Assembly (NCBI GenBank): GCA_016789035.1
Contig: JAEUSC010000489.1
Location: 1 to 7,722, forward strand
Length of the DNA stretch: 7,722 nt
DNA from: Candidatus Omnitrophota bacterium
GTDB taxonomy: Bacteria > Omnitrophota > Gorgyraeia > Zapsychrales > Fredricksoniimonadaceae
Reading direction: 5' to 3'
The notes below the pieces were generated by a model. That model was given only the letters and a program-made list of their open reading frames with translations. It did no database searches and was not told the DNA's origin. A program made the translations under genes and the position numbers. This document shows positions 1 to 5,401 of the stretch, piece by piece; position 1 is the stretch's first letter; the number at the start of each line of letters is the position of its first letter.

Positions 1-1
1 A

Positions 2-604
2 ATGACTGCTAAATATTTTAAGGTTCCGGTGATCCGAAAGGATCTTATATTTTTATGCGGAATACCGGTCATTTTGTCTGTATTGGCCTATTTGATAGTT
101 CTGGGTGGGCCGCAAAAGTTTTTGTTATTAATCCATTCAACGTACAAAACTCATTTTGTTGATCAAGCCAATACTTACGCCTTGAGCTTTTCAGGAGGAC
201 CTTGGTTTCGTTATTTCGTGGACTTTTTGCTTCTGTCACCCGTTATAACCTTAATGGCTGTTGGTTATATGGGGCATTTGATTGTGAAGCATTCGCGTAA
301 TTGGAAGCAGATGTATTTTGTGATTTATTTTGCGATGATTTTTATGCCGTTAAGTTTTTTTCAACACACCAAAGTTGTCCGTTTTGTTATCAACTTGGAG
401 ATGGTTTTGGCGCTTTTGAGCGCTTGGGCGATTTTAGAATTTTTTAAGGCAGATCTTCGAAGCCATCGATGGCTAAAGCCGGCCGTGTGCACGCTTTTGA
501 TTGCCGGAATATCTTTCAGTTCGTTTTTTAAGCTTTTTGCTGTGGCCAGCATGTTGGATCCAATCACGTACCATCTGTTAAATCTTCAGGGATTTATTCC
601 TTAA
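2..604 (+). CDS. Polytopic membrane protein, C-terminal part; possible GT-C type glycosyltransferase (partial)
   Basis: The reading frame is open from the first complete codon, and the ATG at base 2 is probably internal, so this is most likely the C-terminal 200 residues of a longer gene cut by the window edge. Visible hydrophobic segments lie at about residues 15-36, 71-95, 104-122, 125-148 and 157-180, with basic or aromatic loops between them. The pattern of short loops, a large non-membrane insert at about 37-70 containing several aromatics, and the helix starting HTKVVRFVINLEMVLAL resembles the membrane region of GT-C enzymes (GT39/dolichyl-phosphate-mannose or ArnT-like), which move sugars from lipid carriers at the outer face of the inner membrane. 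The catalytic N-terminal loop that would prove this is outside the window. No terminator is evident after the TAA. Membrane protein is near certain; the glycosyltransferase assignment is tentative. Confidence 0.6.
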   Translation: MTAKYFKVPVIRKDLIFLCGIPVILSVLAYLIVLGGPQKFLLLIHSTYKTHFVDQANTYALSFSGGPWFRYFVDFLLLSPVITLMAVGYMGHLIVKHSRNWKQMYFVIYFAMIFMPLSFFQHTKVVRFVINLEMVLALLSAWAILEFFKADLRSHRWLKPAVCTLLIAGISFSSFFKLFAVASMLDPITYHLLNLQGFIP

Positions 605-1109
605 AAATTAATATTTCGCCTTTATGGTCATGGGCTGCTGTGCATTTTTACTGCGTTTAATGCGGACTGTGAAAACCGCAAAATACATTCCAGTTTTGTT
701 TTTCCATTGATCGACGACAATTATCAGGCTTCATAAAACTTCTGAATGGCTTGTCTTTGCAGAGCTCTGCGCTGCCTGCTATTTTGTGGCAAAAAGTTTA
801 TCATTGCCAAATTTTCCGACGGAAAGTTCCGTGTTCTCCGACTTTTCCATGCCTTGTTTTTATTGATGATCTTTTGTTTGACATGGTTTGAGCAGCGGTT
901 AGAATGCTTTCAGCAGTACAGAAATTTCCCTTACTGCGCTTATAAATTCCTCGGCATAAAAAATTTACTTAGGTACTTCTGCTGATTTTTTATATTGGTT
1001 TTAAATATTTTTTCCTCTGGAGAGGCGCTGGTGTCTTAACAGAGGGTGTTTTTTATCTCATTGTTTGTTTAATTTTTTTATTAATCTTTTTTATTACGAA
1101 AGGGGTTGT
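605..1109. other. Intergenic stretch without a convincing gene
   Basis: About 500 bases separate the membrane protein from the PEP-CTERM gene. The only frame of note, 746-985 on the plus strand (79 codons), is rich in Cys, Phe and Leu, has no clear ribosome binding site, and resembles translated AT-rich non-coding DNA. Part of the stretch, especially 980-1095, is strongly T-rich. I see no convincing sigma54 (GG-N10-GC) promoter although PEP-CTERM genes often have one; the nearest match, at about 748, has GG-N9-GC spacing and lies far upstream. No RNA gene was recognised. Confidence 0.5.
1098..1105 (+). promoter_or_regulatory. Ribosome binding site that fixes the PEP-CTERM start
   Basis: GAAAGGGG ends four bases before the ATG at 1110. 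The frame is open from an earlier ATG at 1065, but that would add 15 residues in front of a textbook signal peptide and has no Shine-Dalgarno sequence, so 1110 is the better start. Confidence 0.7.
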
Positions 1110-1838
1110 ATGCGTAAACTCATACTATTAATCGGACTCGGGGTTGTGTTAAGCGCTTCGCCGGCCCACGCACTTATTCCCAACGGAGATTTTGAAAAAG
1201 GCAATCTGGATGGATATTTTGTGCAAGAAGATTTTTCTGATGTTCCGTCATCGCCTCTGGTAACGGCAGCCGTTGTCGCCCCGGGAGAAACGGTTGGACA
1301 AATTGATACGGGTTACACACAGTATGGTGTAACAACCGCCACGTTAGCCCGTGACTTTGGTACTCTTCCTGCCGATGTTCAAGATCTTCTTTTTGATGTT
1401 AAGTTTATCGACCAAGGCCCGGATGATGATGGTGGAATTTTTGCCCTCCAGGCGGCTCCTGAACTGCTAGCGCTTGAGGCTTTAGATCCGGATACCCTGT
1501 TTGTGTCGTTTGGGAGCAGTTCAAATCCGAATGCGCTTCCGGACTTTTTTACGCTTTCCGCAACAGGCTCTACAAACGGTGCTGGAACTCAGGTTGAAGC
1601 TTTATCTAATGGGTTTTACCGTGTAAGGACAAACATTTCCTCTTTAGCCAGCTCAAATGATAATGCATTGTATTTTGATTTTCGTGACGGCGATGATCAA
1701 CGTCTCAGCAGGGTTCAAGTCGACAACATTGATCTTACGACGCTCAATAGTTCTGTGGCTCCCGAACCTGCTACCATGCTTTTGATGGCTGGTGGACTTC
1801 TCGGTGCTGGTTTCATGCGTAAAAAGAAAATTGTTTAA
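1110..1838 (+). CDS. PEP-CTERM sorting-domain secreted protein
   Basis: This is a 242-residue secreted protein. Residues 1-21 form a classic Sec signal peptide: MRK, a hydrophobic core LILLIGLGVVL, and an SPAHA cleavage site before LIPNGDFE. The mature part begins with the NGDFEKG-type motif common at the start of beta-sandwich, carbohydrate-binding-like extracellular domains. It is rich in Asp, Gly, Ser and Thr, has no Cys, and ends in VQVDNIDLT, typical of the last strand of such a domain. Residues 218-220 are the PEP signature, followed by a hydrophobic helix (221-236) and the basic tail RKKK at 237-240; together these make a complete PEP-CTERM signal. In known systems an exosortase (EpsH family) recognises and cleaves this tail, and the product is exported or anchored with exopolysaccharide. 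No exosortase is in the window, so processing must be encoded elsewhere. The gene appears monocistronic, with its own ribosome binding site and a strong terminator 24 bases after the stop. The role of the mature domain is unknown. Confidence 0.92.
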   Translation: MRKLILLIGLGVVLSASPAHALIPNGDFEKGNLDGYFVQEDFSDVPSSPLVTAAVVAPGETVGQIDTGYTQYGVTTATLARDFGTLPADVQDLLFDVKFIDQGPDDDGGIFALQAAPELLALEALDPDTLFVSFGSSSNPNALPDFFTLSATGSTNGAGTQVEALSNGFYRVRTNISSLASSNDNALYFDFRDGDDQRLSRVQVDNIDLTTLNSSVAPEPATMLLMAGGLLGAGFMRKKKIV

Positions 1839-1862
1839 TTCTGTTTATTTTTGAAGATAATG

Positions 1863-1892
1863 ATAACCCCGTGCCGAGTGGCGCGGGGTTAT
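1863..1892 (+). terminator. Intrinsic terminator after the PEP-CTERM gene
   Basis: A 13-bp stem, with one G-T wobble, pairs 1863-1875 with 1880-1892 (ATAACCCCG on the left, CGGGGTTAT on the right) around a GAGT loop and is followed by TCATTTTA. It lies 24 bases after the PEP-CTERM stop. The A-rich left flank and T-rich right flank could let it act on both strands. It also means the GTG-initiated frame beginning at 1871 starts inside the hairpin, so the next gene must start later. Confidence 0.88.
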
Positions 1893-1912
1893 TCATTTTA
1901 ATGAAAGAGTGT

Positions 1913-2920
1913 ATGGGCAAAATCCACCAGATCGGTGAAGAGTATTACATTGAGTTTACCGCACGAGGGCTTGTCTATCAGCAGAAGGCTGGTAATGATT
2001 TCATGAATGCGCAGGCGCTTTTGCAGTCGATTGAAGAAAAGATTGCCAATGGTGAGGTGATGACGCAGGAGCGTCAGATCGATCTGGACATCTTTTTGGC
2101 CGAATTTCTTAAATATGCGCGCGCGCAATACCATCCGGCAACGGTCCATCGACTGAAGTCAACAGCTGATCATTTCTTAGGATTCATTCAGACTCAACGT
2201 CCTGATGTGAAACTGTTGTCGCAGGTCACGCCAAGGGTCATTGAGGATTATAAGTCCTACGGTGTACAGATGCGCCTGGCTAAAGAAAATCCTCTCAATC
2301 CTAAAATTATTAATCTTACGCTTCTTCTTTTAAGGGAAATTTTGGATTACGGCATTAAGACGGGATTTATCAATGACAATCCCACGTTACACATAAGTTT
2401 TTTAGAAATGAGACTGTTGAACAACAATTTATTGACTGATGAAGACTGCGCCCGGGTGATGTCGAGCGTTGAACAACCCTACCACGACATGTTTCGGTTG
2501 ATGCGTTTTACGGGATTGCGGCCAAAAGAATTGACAAACTTGACGTGGCAGCAGGTGAACTTGAACCGGCAGGTGATATTTGTCCGTGTAAGAGAAGTTC
2601 CGTTAATGATTCCCGCGATTAAGATTCTGCAAGCGCTGTTTGTTAAAGTTATCGATCATAAATCACTTGTGTTTACCCATCCGGGTGGCGAAAGGTTTGA
2701 GGTTCGGTTGATGCAGGCGGTGTTTACAGATGCATGTTCAAAAGCGGGTCTTTCTTCTCATGGTTCGTTGATGCCGTTGCGTCATATATTTATTAAGAAG
2801 TTGTTCGAGAAACGTGTTCCAGTTCTTTCCATTGGAAAGATGTCTGGGATTTTTGATGTGGCGAAATTAATGCGATTTGCGCAATATATTCCTGGCGCTT
2901 CATTAGAAAGCGAATGTTAA
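1913..2920 (+). CDS. Tyrosine recombinase/phage-type integrase homologue with degenerate catalytic site
   Basis: The 335-residue protein has the tyrosine-recombinase layout: an N-terminal arm-type region (1-50), a SAM-like core-binding domain (about 57-155, containing a YHPATVHRLKSTADHFLGF segment), and a C-terminal catalytic domain (175-330). Box I is clear (MRFTGLRPKEL, catalytic Arg R203). Box II is recognisable as LMPLRHIF, with Arg R290 kept, but the usual first His is M287. The LGH motif reads MSG (G312 in place of His/Trp). The usual rYAH nucleophile segment reads RFAQY, so F322 sits where the Tyr should be and the nearest Tyr is Y325. The beta-hairpin Lys is not evident either. Family members with these losses are expected to be inactive for strand transfer, so this is probably a decayed or repurposed, DNA-binding-only integrase. 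I chose ATG 1913 because GAAAGAG (1903-1909) precedes it; ATG 1901 is possible. The gene ends 14 bases before the tRNA promoter. Confidence 0.82.
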   Translation: MGKIHQIGEEYYIEFTARGLVYQQKAGNDFMNAQALLQSIEEKIANGEVMTQERQIDLDIFLAEFLKYARAQYHPATVHRLKSTADHFLGFIQTQRPDVKLLSQVTPRVIEDYKSYGVQMRLAKENPLNPKIINLTLLLLREILDYGIKTGFINDNPTLHISFLEMRLLNNNLLTDEDCARVMSSVEQPYHDMFRLMRFTGLRPKELTNLTWQQVNLNRQVIFVRVREVPLMIPAIKILQALFVKVIDHKSLVFTHPGGERFEVRLMQAVFTDACSKAGLSSHGSLMPLRHIFIKKLFEKRVPVLSIGKMSGIFDVAKLMRFAQYIPGASLESEC

Positions 2921-2934
2921 TTTGCAGGGGCGGC

Positions 2935-2963
2935 TTGACGACGGTCAAGTGTCTTCCTATAAT
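2935..2963 (+). promoter_or_regulatory. Sigma70 promoter of the tRNA-Ser gene
   Basis: TTGACG (2935-2940) and a perfect TATAAT (2958-2963) are separated by exactly 17 bases. Transcription would start near 2970, giving a leader of about 48 bases before the mature tRNA 5' end. The -35 box lies inside a short perfect dyad, CTTGAC-gacg-GTCAAG (2934-2949). Confidence 0.88.
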
Positions 2964-3017
2964 GGCTCGTTCTTCACCGGATCGCTTTGCTGATAGAGGG
3001 CTGTAAAATCTATATTT

Positions 3018-3104
3018 GGAGAGGTGCCAGAGTGGTTGAATGGGACAGTCTCGAAAACTGTTGGGGGCGCAAGTCTCTCGAGAGTTCGAATCTCTCCCTC
3101 TCCG
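3018..3104 (+). tRNA. tRNA-Ser (anticodon CGA)
   Basis: The 87-base class II tRNA folds completely. The acceptor stem GGAGAGG (3018-3024) pairs perfectly with CCTCTCC (3097-3103), followed by discriminator G at 3104. The anticodon stem ACAGT/ACTGT encloses loop CTCGAAA, giving anticodon CGA, which reads the UCG serine codon. The long variable arm is typical of tRNA-Ser, and the T arm is GAGAG-TTCGAAT-CTCTC (3080-3096). CCA is not encoded. A T-rich run (TTTATTTTTTT) directly after the gene can serve for termination. The T arm and 3' end of such genes are common integrase attachment sites. Confidence 0.97.
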
Positions 3105-3171
3105 TTTATTTTTTTATGTATACCGTAAAACCTCGTCACTAACCAGTCGAGCGTGTCATATCCTCCATATA

Positions 3172-3199
3172 AATCAGGTAGTTGTATTACAACCTGATT
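3172..3199. promoter_or_regulatory. Inverted repeat upstream of the ATPase gene (candidate operator or hairpin)
   Basis: AATCAGGT (3172-3179) and ACCTGATT (3192-3199) are perfect 8-base inverted arms. The 12-base spacer carries a further dyad, so GTTGTA-t-TACAAC can pair as an alternative inner stem. The dyad ends 93 bases before the ATPase start and is not followed by a T-run, so a repressor or recombinase binding site is more likely than a terminator. The role is inferred. Confidence 0.45.
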
Positions 3200-3292
3200 C
3201 AAGATTAATCAAGACTATACAAGGTCTCAAAAACCCTCATTTGCACATTTTCAGTGGTGCGGACGTGGGTTTTTGTTTTTGGAGGAGTGACA

Positions 3293-4417
3293 ATGAAATT
3301 ACAAGAAATCATAAGCGACTTATCTGTTCTAGGTCTTCAAGATAACATTGACCTAGCCACCTTAATTTATCTTTCAGCCACAATGGCCAAGACAGGGTAT
3401 CGCATTCCAGTTGTCATTACTGGTCATGCGGGATTGGGGAAGTCATTTCTTTGTAAAACGGTACTGGGGTTGTTCGAACAGCAAAACATTCTGTCACTTT
3501 CACGGATGACTTTTGCAGGGCTGATTAGGCTAGCCGATGTTAACGGAAAGGTGCTTTATATCCATGAAAGATTCTATGACCCACAAGTTGAACAATGTAT
3601 TCGTCTACTGATGTCGGAAGGAGAGGTTGTTTATCAAATAGCAAATGAGGAGCTAAAATTAAATGGCCCTGTGACCCTTTTAGAAACAACTGTGAATGCT
3701 GATAATCTTGGAATTGAAAATCGTTCACGTTGTTTTGTAGCGGAGATTAATTCTTCCCAAGAAGTCCGGAATCAAATATGCCACAAGGCCAAGAAGGCCC
3801 GAACTATTTCAGGTTTGGAGTTAGAAAGTGTCATGCCTGAAATGGCTCGCAAGCATCAAGTTTTTCAGTCGGGCTTGGATTCTAGTGTGAAAGTAGTTAT
3901 ACCGTTCGCAGAACAAATTCACGCTGAAACGCTTTCTTATCATGTAGCTCGTATCATTAGCCGCATCATGAATGTGGTTTCGGCCATTGCGTTCATAAAT
4001 CAAGGGGAAAGGTTTCAATCTGTTATAGGAGAAACAAAGTATATTGAAGCCACAATAGAAGACTTTGAATTGGCTAGGGGTCTTTTAGCGCGCGTCAATA
4101 TTGATGAGGCTGAATTGGTTTTGCCAAAGCCAGTTATGGAATTCGCGGCGAAGTTGGTAGATAACCGTTCAAGACTAACAAAAAGTGAATACTTTACGCA
4201 TAAGGATGTGATGGAAGCCTTAGAGCCATACAAACAGCCGTTTACCTACAAGTCCGTCACTAAACACCTGAAGTATTTATGTCAGGTCGGACTAATCAGT
4301 GATTTGGCAAGAAGGGGTAGCAAGAATTCCGTAAGGTATAGGTTTGAACCTGAATTTTCCAGTCGTAGTTTGCTCAATTCAGGGGTGAACTGTTATGCGA
4401 CCCTCAGTTTGAATTAG
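3293..4417 (+). CDS. Mobile-element replicative ATPase (AAA+/SF3-like) with C-terminal winged helix
   Basis: The 374-residue protein has a helical N-terminus (1-35) and a P-loop, GHAGLGKS at 44-51, after strand VVIT. A strand with Walker B-like character follows, KVLYIHE at 86-92, where the acidic pair reads His-Glu. LLMSEG (105-110), GPVTLLETT (125-133, sensor-1-like) and ENRSRCF (142-148, arginine-finger-like) follow. This order, with an E after a hydrophobic strand, a MLSEG-type helix, a GP..TTT strand and an EN.SR motif, is what I know from the ATPase domain attached to CHC2/primase proteins of integrative elements and phages. Here no primase or zinc domain is fused. Residues about 290-352 look like a winged helix with basic loops, suited to DNA binding. 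The start at 3293 follows a strong GGAGGAG (3281-3287); an upstream in-frame ATG at 3254 lacks one. The likely role is origin melting or helicase loading for the element; the helicase role is inferred. Confidence 0.72.
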   Translation: MKLQEIISDLSVLGLQDNIDLATLIYLSATMAKTGYRIPVVITGHAGLGKSFLCKTVLGLFEQQNILSLSRMTFAGLIRLADVNGKVLYIHERFYDPQVEQCIRLLMSEGEVVYQIANEELKLNGPVTLLETTVNADNLGIENRSRCFVAEINSSQEVRNQICHKAKKARTISGLELESVMPEMARKHQVFQSGLDSSVKVVIPFAEQIHAETLSYHVARIISRIMNVVSAIAFINQGERFQSVIGETKYIEATIEDFELARGLLARVNIDEAELVLPKPVMEFAAKLVDNRSRLTKSEYFTHKDVMEALEPYKQPFTYKSVTKHLKYLCQVGLISDLARRGSKNSVRYRFEPEFSSRSLLNSGVNCYATLSLN

Positions 4418-4481
4418 TTTGTCCGTGTTGAGTGGAAAACATAAACTTAGAATTATTAATTGGTTACTGCGTCGTTTTCCT

Positions 4482-4497
4482 GTTTGACCAGTTTGCC
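4482..4497 (+). repeat. Leader motif copy 1 (GTTTGAC-N6-GCC)
   Basis: GTTTGACCAGTTTGCC lies 17 bases before the clamp-loader ATG. The same GTTTGAC, six bases, GCC pattern recurs at 6619 and 7114, each time in a non-coding leader. This copy lacks the second half of the block seen in the other two and is much closer to the start codon. Confidence 0.45.
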
Positions 4498-4514
4498 AAG
4501 AAATGGAGATTCAT

Positions 4515-5138
4515 ATGAACGACTTAATGTTGAAATACCGACCGCAAAGCATGTCCGAAGTGTGGGGCAATGAAAAGATTAAGTCTGTCTGGGATGGATT
4601 TGTTAAAAGTCGTAGCTTTCCTAAAGCAATATTATTGCGTGGTGGTTATGGTTCAGGCAAGACAACTCTAGGAAGGATTATGGGGAGAGATATCGTTGAA
4701 TGTTTACCAAAGGGAATGTGTTCCACTGACGGGCTGTTTGAATATGACTCTGTTGGTGTGGATATTGAGATGGTCAGAAGGGTTATGGATATTCGTAATT
4801 TCCATCATGGGGTTATTGTTCGATTCTTTGACGAGATTCATCGAATGCCAGAGAAATCACAAGAGGTTCTGCTAAAGCCAATTGAAGAAAGTGAAAACAT
4901 ATACTTTATTTTAGCGACTTCAAATCCTGAGAAAGTTGATGGAGGAATTATTTCTCGTTGTGCGGAGTTTGAGGTTGAAAACCCGTCATTTGAATTCCTT
5001 ACAGATGAATTGCTCAAGATTGCCAAATTAGAAGGTGTGCAATTGACACGTGAAGAGGCTTTGGAAATAGTTGAATGTTCAAACGGCTCGCCAAGAAAGA
5101 GCTTAATTAATCTTCAGCTAAAGATAAATTATTTTTGA
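4515..5138 (+). CDS. Minimal DnaX/RFC-like clamp-loader AAA+ ATPase
   Basis: The 207-residue protein opens with MLKYRPQSMSEVWGNEKIK, the hallmark N-terminus of clamp-loader subunits (KYRP..f.evvGQe). Walker A is GGYGSGKTT (43-51), Walker B is VIVRFFDEIHRM (100-111, D106/E107), sensor 1 is LATSNPEK (133-140), the clamp-loader SRC motif is ISRCAEF (146-152, arginine-finger R148), and sensor 2 is GSPRKSL (191-197, R194). All ATPase motifs are therefore intact. The DnaX zinc-binding cysteine cluster between Walker A and B is missing, and so is the C-terminal collar (domain III) that forms the pentamer; the chain ends right after the lid domain. Bacterial DnaX and RFC small subunits are much longer (over 300 residues). 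ATG 4515 follows GGAG (4505-4508); ATG 4503 would place that signal inside the gene. Function as clamp loader, polymerase accessory or RuvB-like motor is open; its place before the polymerase favours replication. Confidence 0.82.
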   Translation: MNDLMLKYRPQSMSEVWGNEKIKSVWDGFVKSRSFPKAILLRGGYGSGKTTLGRIMGRDIVECLPKGMCSTDGLFEYDSVGVDIEMVRRVMDIRNFHHGVIVRFFDEIHRMPEKSQEVLLKPIEESENIYFILATSNPEKVDGGIISRCAEFEVENPSFEFLTDELLKIAKLEGVQLTREEALEIVECSNGSPRKSLINLQLKINYF

Positions 5139-5192
5139 CTCAAAATTTTTTTAGTATTTGTAAAAATTCATGAAAGAACGAGGTAAGTTCAC

Positions 5193-5249
5193 ATGTTTAA
5201 AGAAACCCCTCCCCCCATAATATACCTCTGTCAGGGAATTAAAACTTAA
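5193..5249 (+). CDS. Possible 18-residue leader peptide with a Pro-Pro-Pro run
   Basis: A short frame (MFKETPPPIIYLCQGIKT, then TAA) starts at an ATG preceded by GAGG (5180-5183) nine bases upstream. Its three consecutive Pro codons are a known ribosome-slowing sequence dependent on EF-P. Its position in the long leader before the polymerase would suit an attenuating leader peptide. A frame this short can easily be chance, and the C-tract that encodes the prolines may be there for other reasons. Confidence 0.12.
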   Translation: MFKETPPPIIYLCQGIKT

Positions 5250-5369
5250 CACAAGATACAGGGGCCGATTTAGCCTCGACGAGAAACTTACAGTTGTAAT
5301 AATATACACAAAATTCTTAAAAATTTTTATTTACACGAGAAAAACGTGATGGTTCTACTATTCATTGGT

Positions 5370-5389
5370 GGGTGGGCGCAAGCCCACCC
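5370..5389 (+). promoter_or_regulatory. Perfect GCAA-tetraloop hairpin just before the polymerase start
   Basis: GGGTGGGC (5370-5377) and GCCCACCC (5382-5389) form an uninterrupted 8-bp GC-rich stem closed by the GNRA-type loop GCAA. It ends 12 bases before the ATG at 5402, so the hairpin fills the place where a Shine-Dalgarno sequence would be, and no other is visible. It lacks a following T-run, so it is not a normal terminator. A translational operator is the likeliest reading. Phage T4 polymerase gp43 is known to repress its own translation through a hairpin at its ribosome binding site. Confidence 0.6.
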
Positions 5390-5401
5390 TGATACATCTT
5401 A

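Larger units (their letters stand above)
5139..5401. other. 263-base non-coding leader/candidate replication-control region
   Basis: No convincing gene lies between the clamp loader and polymerase. The region holds a C-rich tract (5206-5216), a G-rich segment (5261-5283) resembling a tmRNA 5' end, and a very AT-rich segment (5290-5333). Two sequences near DnaA boxes are present: ATATACACA (5302-5310, one mismatch to TTATACACA) and TTATTTACA (5327-5335, two mismatches to TTATCCACA). A perfect hairpin follows at 5370-5389. An AT-rich stretch with DnaA-like sites amid replication genes would suit an origin, but boxes this degenerate occur by chance in AT-rich DNA. Confidence 0.35.

Noticed and set aside
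748..762. sigma54-like promoter (TGGC...TTTGCA)
   Set aside because: Spacing between GG and GC is nine, not the required ten, and it lies about 350 bases before the PEP-CTERM gene.
746..985. 79-codon plus-strand frame
   Set aside because: Cys/Phe/Leu-rich composition, no ribosome binding site, no recognisable motif; reads like translated AT-rich intergenic DNA.
1871..1912. GTG or ATG starts upstream of 1913 for the integrase-like gene
   Set aside because: The GTG at 1871 lies inside the terminator hairpin and the ATG at 1901 has only hairpin sequence before it; 1913 has the better purine-rich signal.
2957..3202. 81-codon minus-strand frame
   Set aside because: It runs antisense through the complete tRNA-Ser gene and its promoter, so it cannot be a normal gene.
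3040..3345. 101-codon plus-strand frame
   Set aside because: It starts inside the tRNA and overlaps the well-supported ATPase start in another frame.
5370..5400. Hairpin as a rho-independent terminator
   Set aside because: The GC stem is followed by TGATACATCTT, not a T-run, and the polymerase ATG follows at once.
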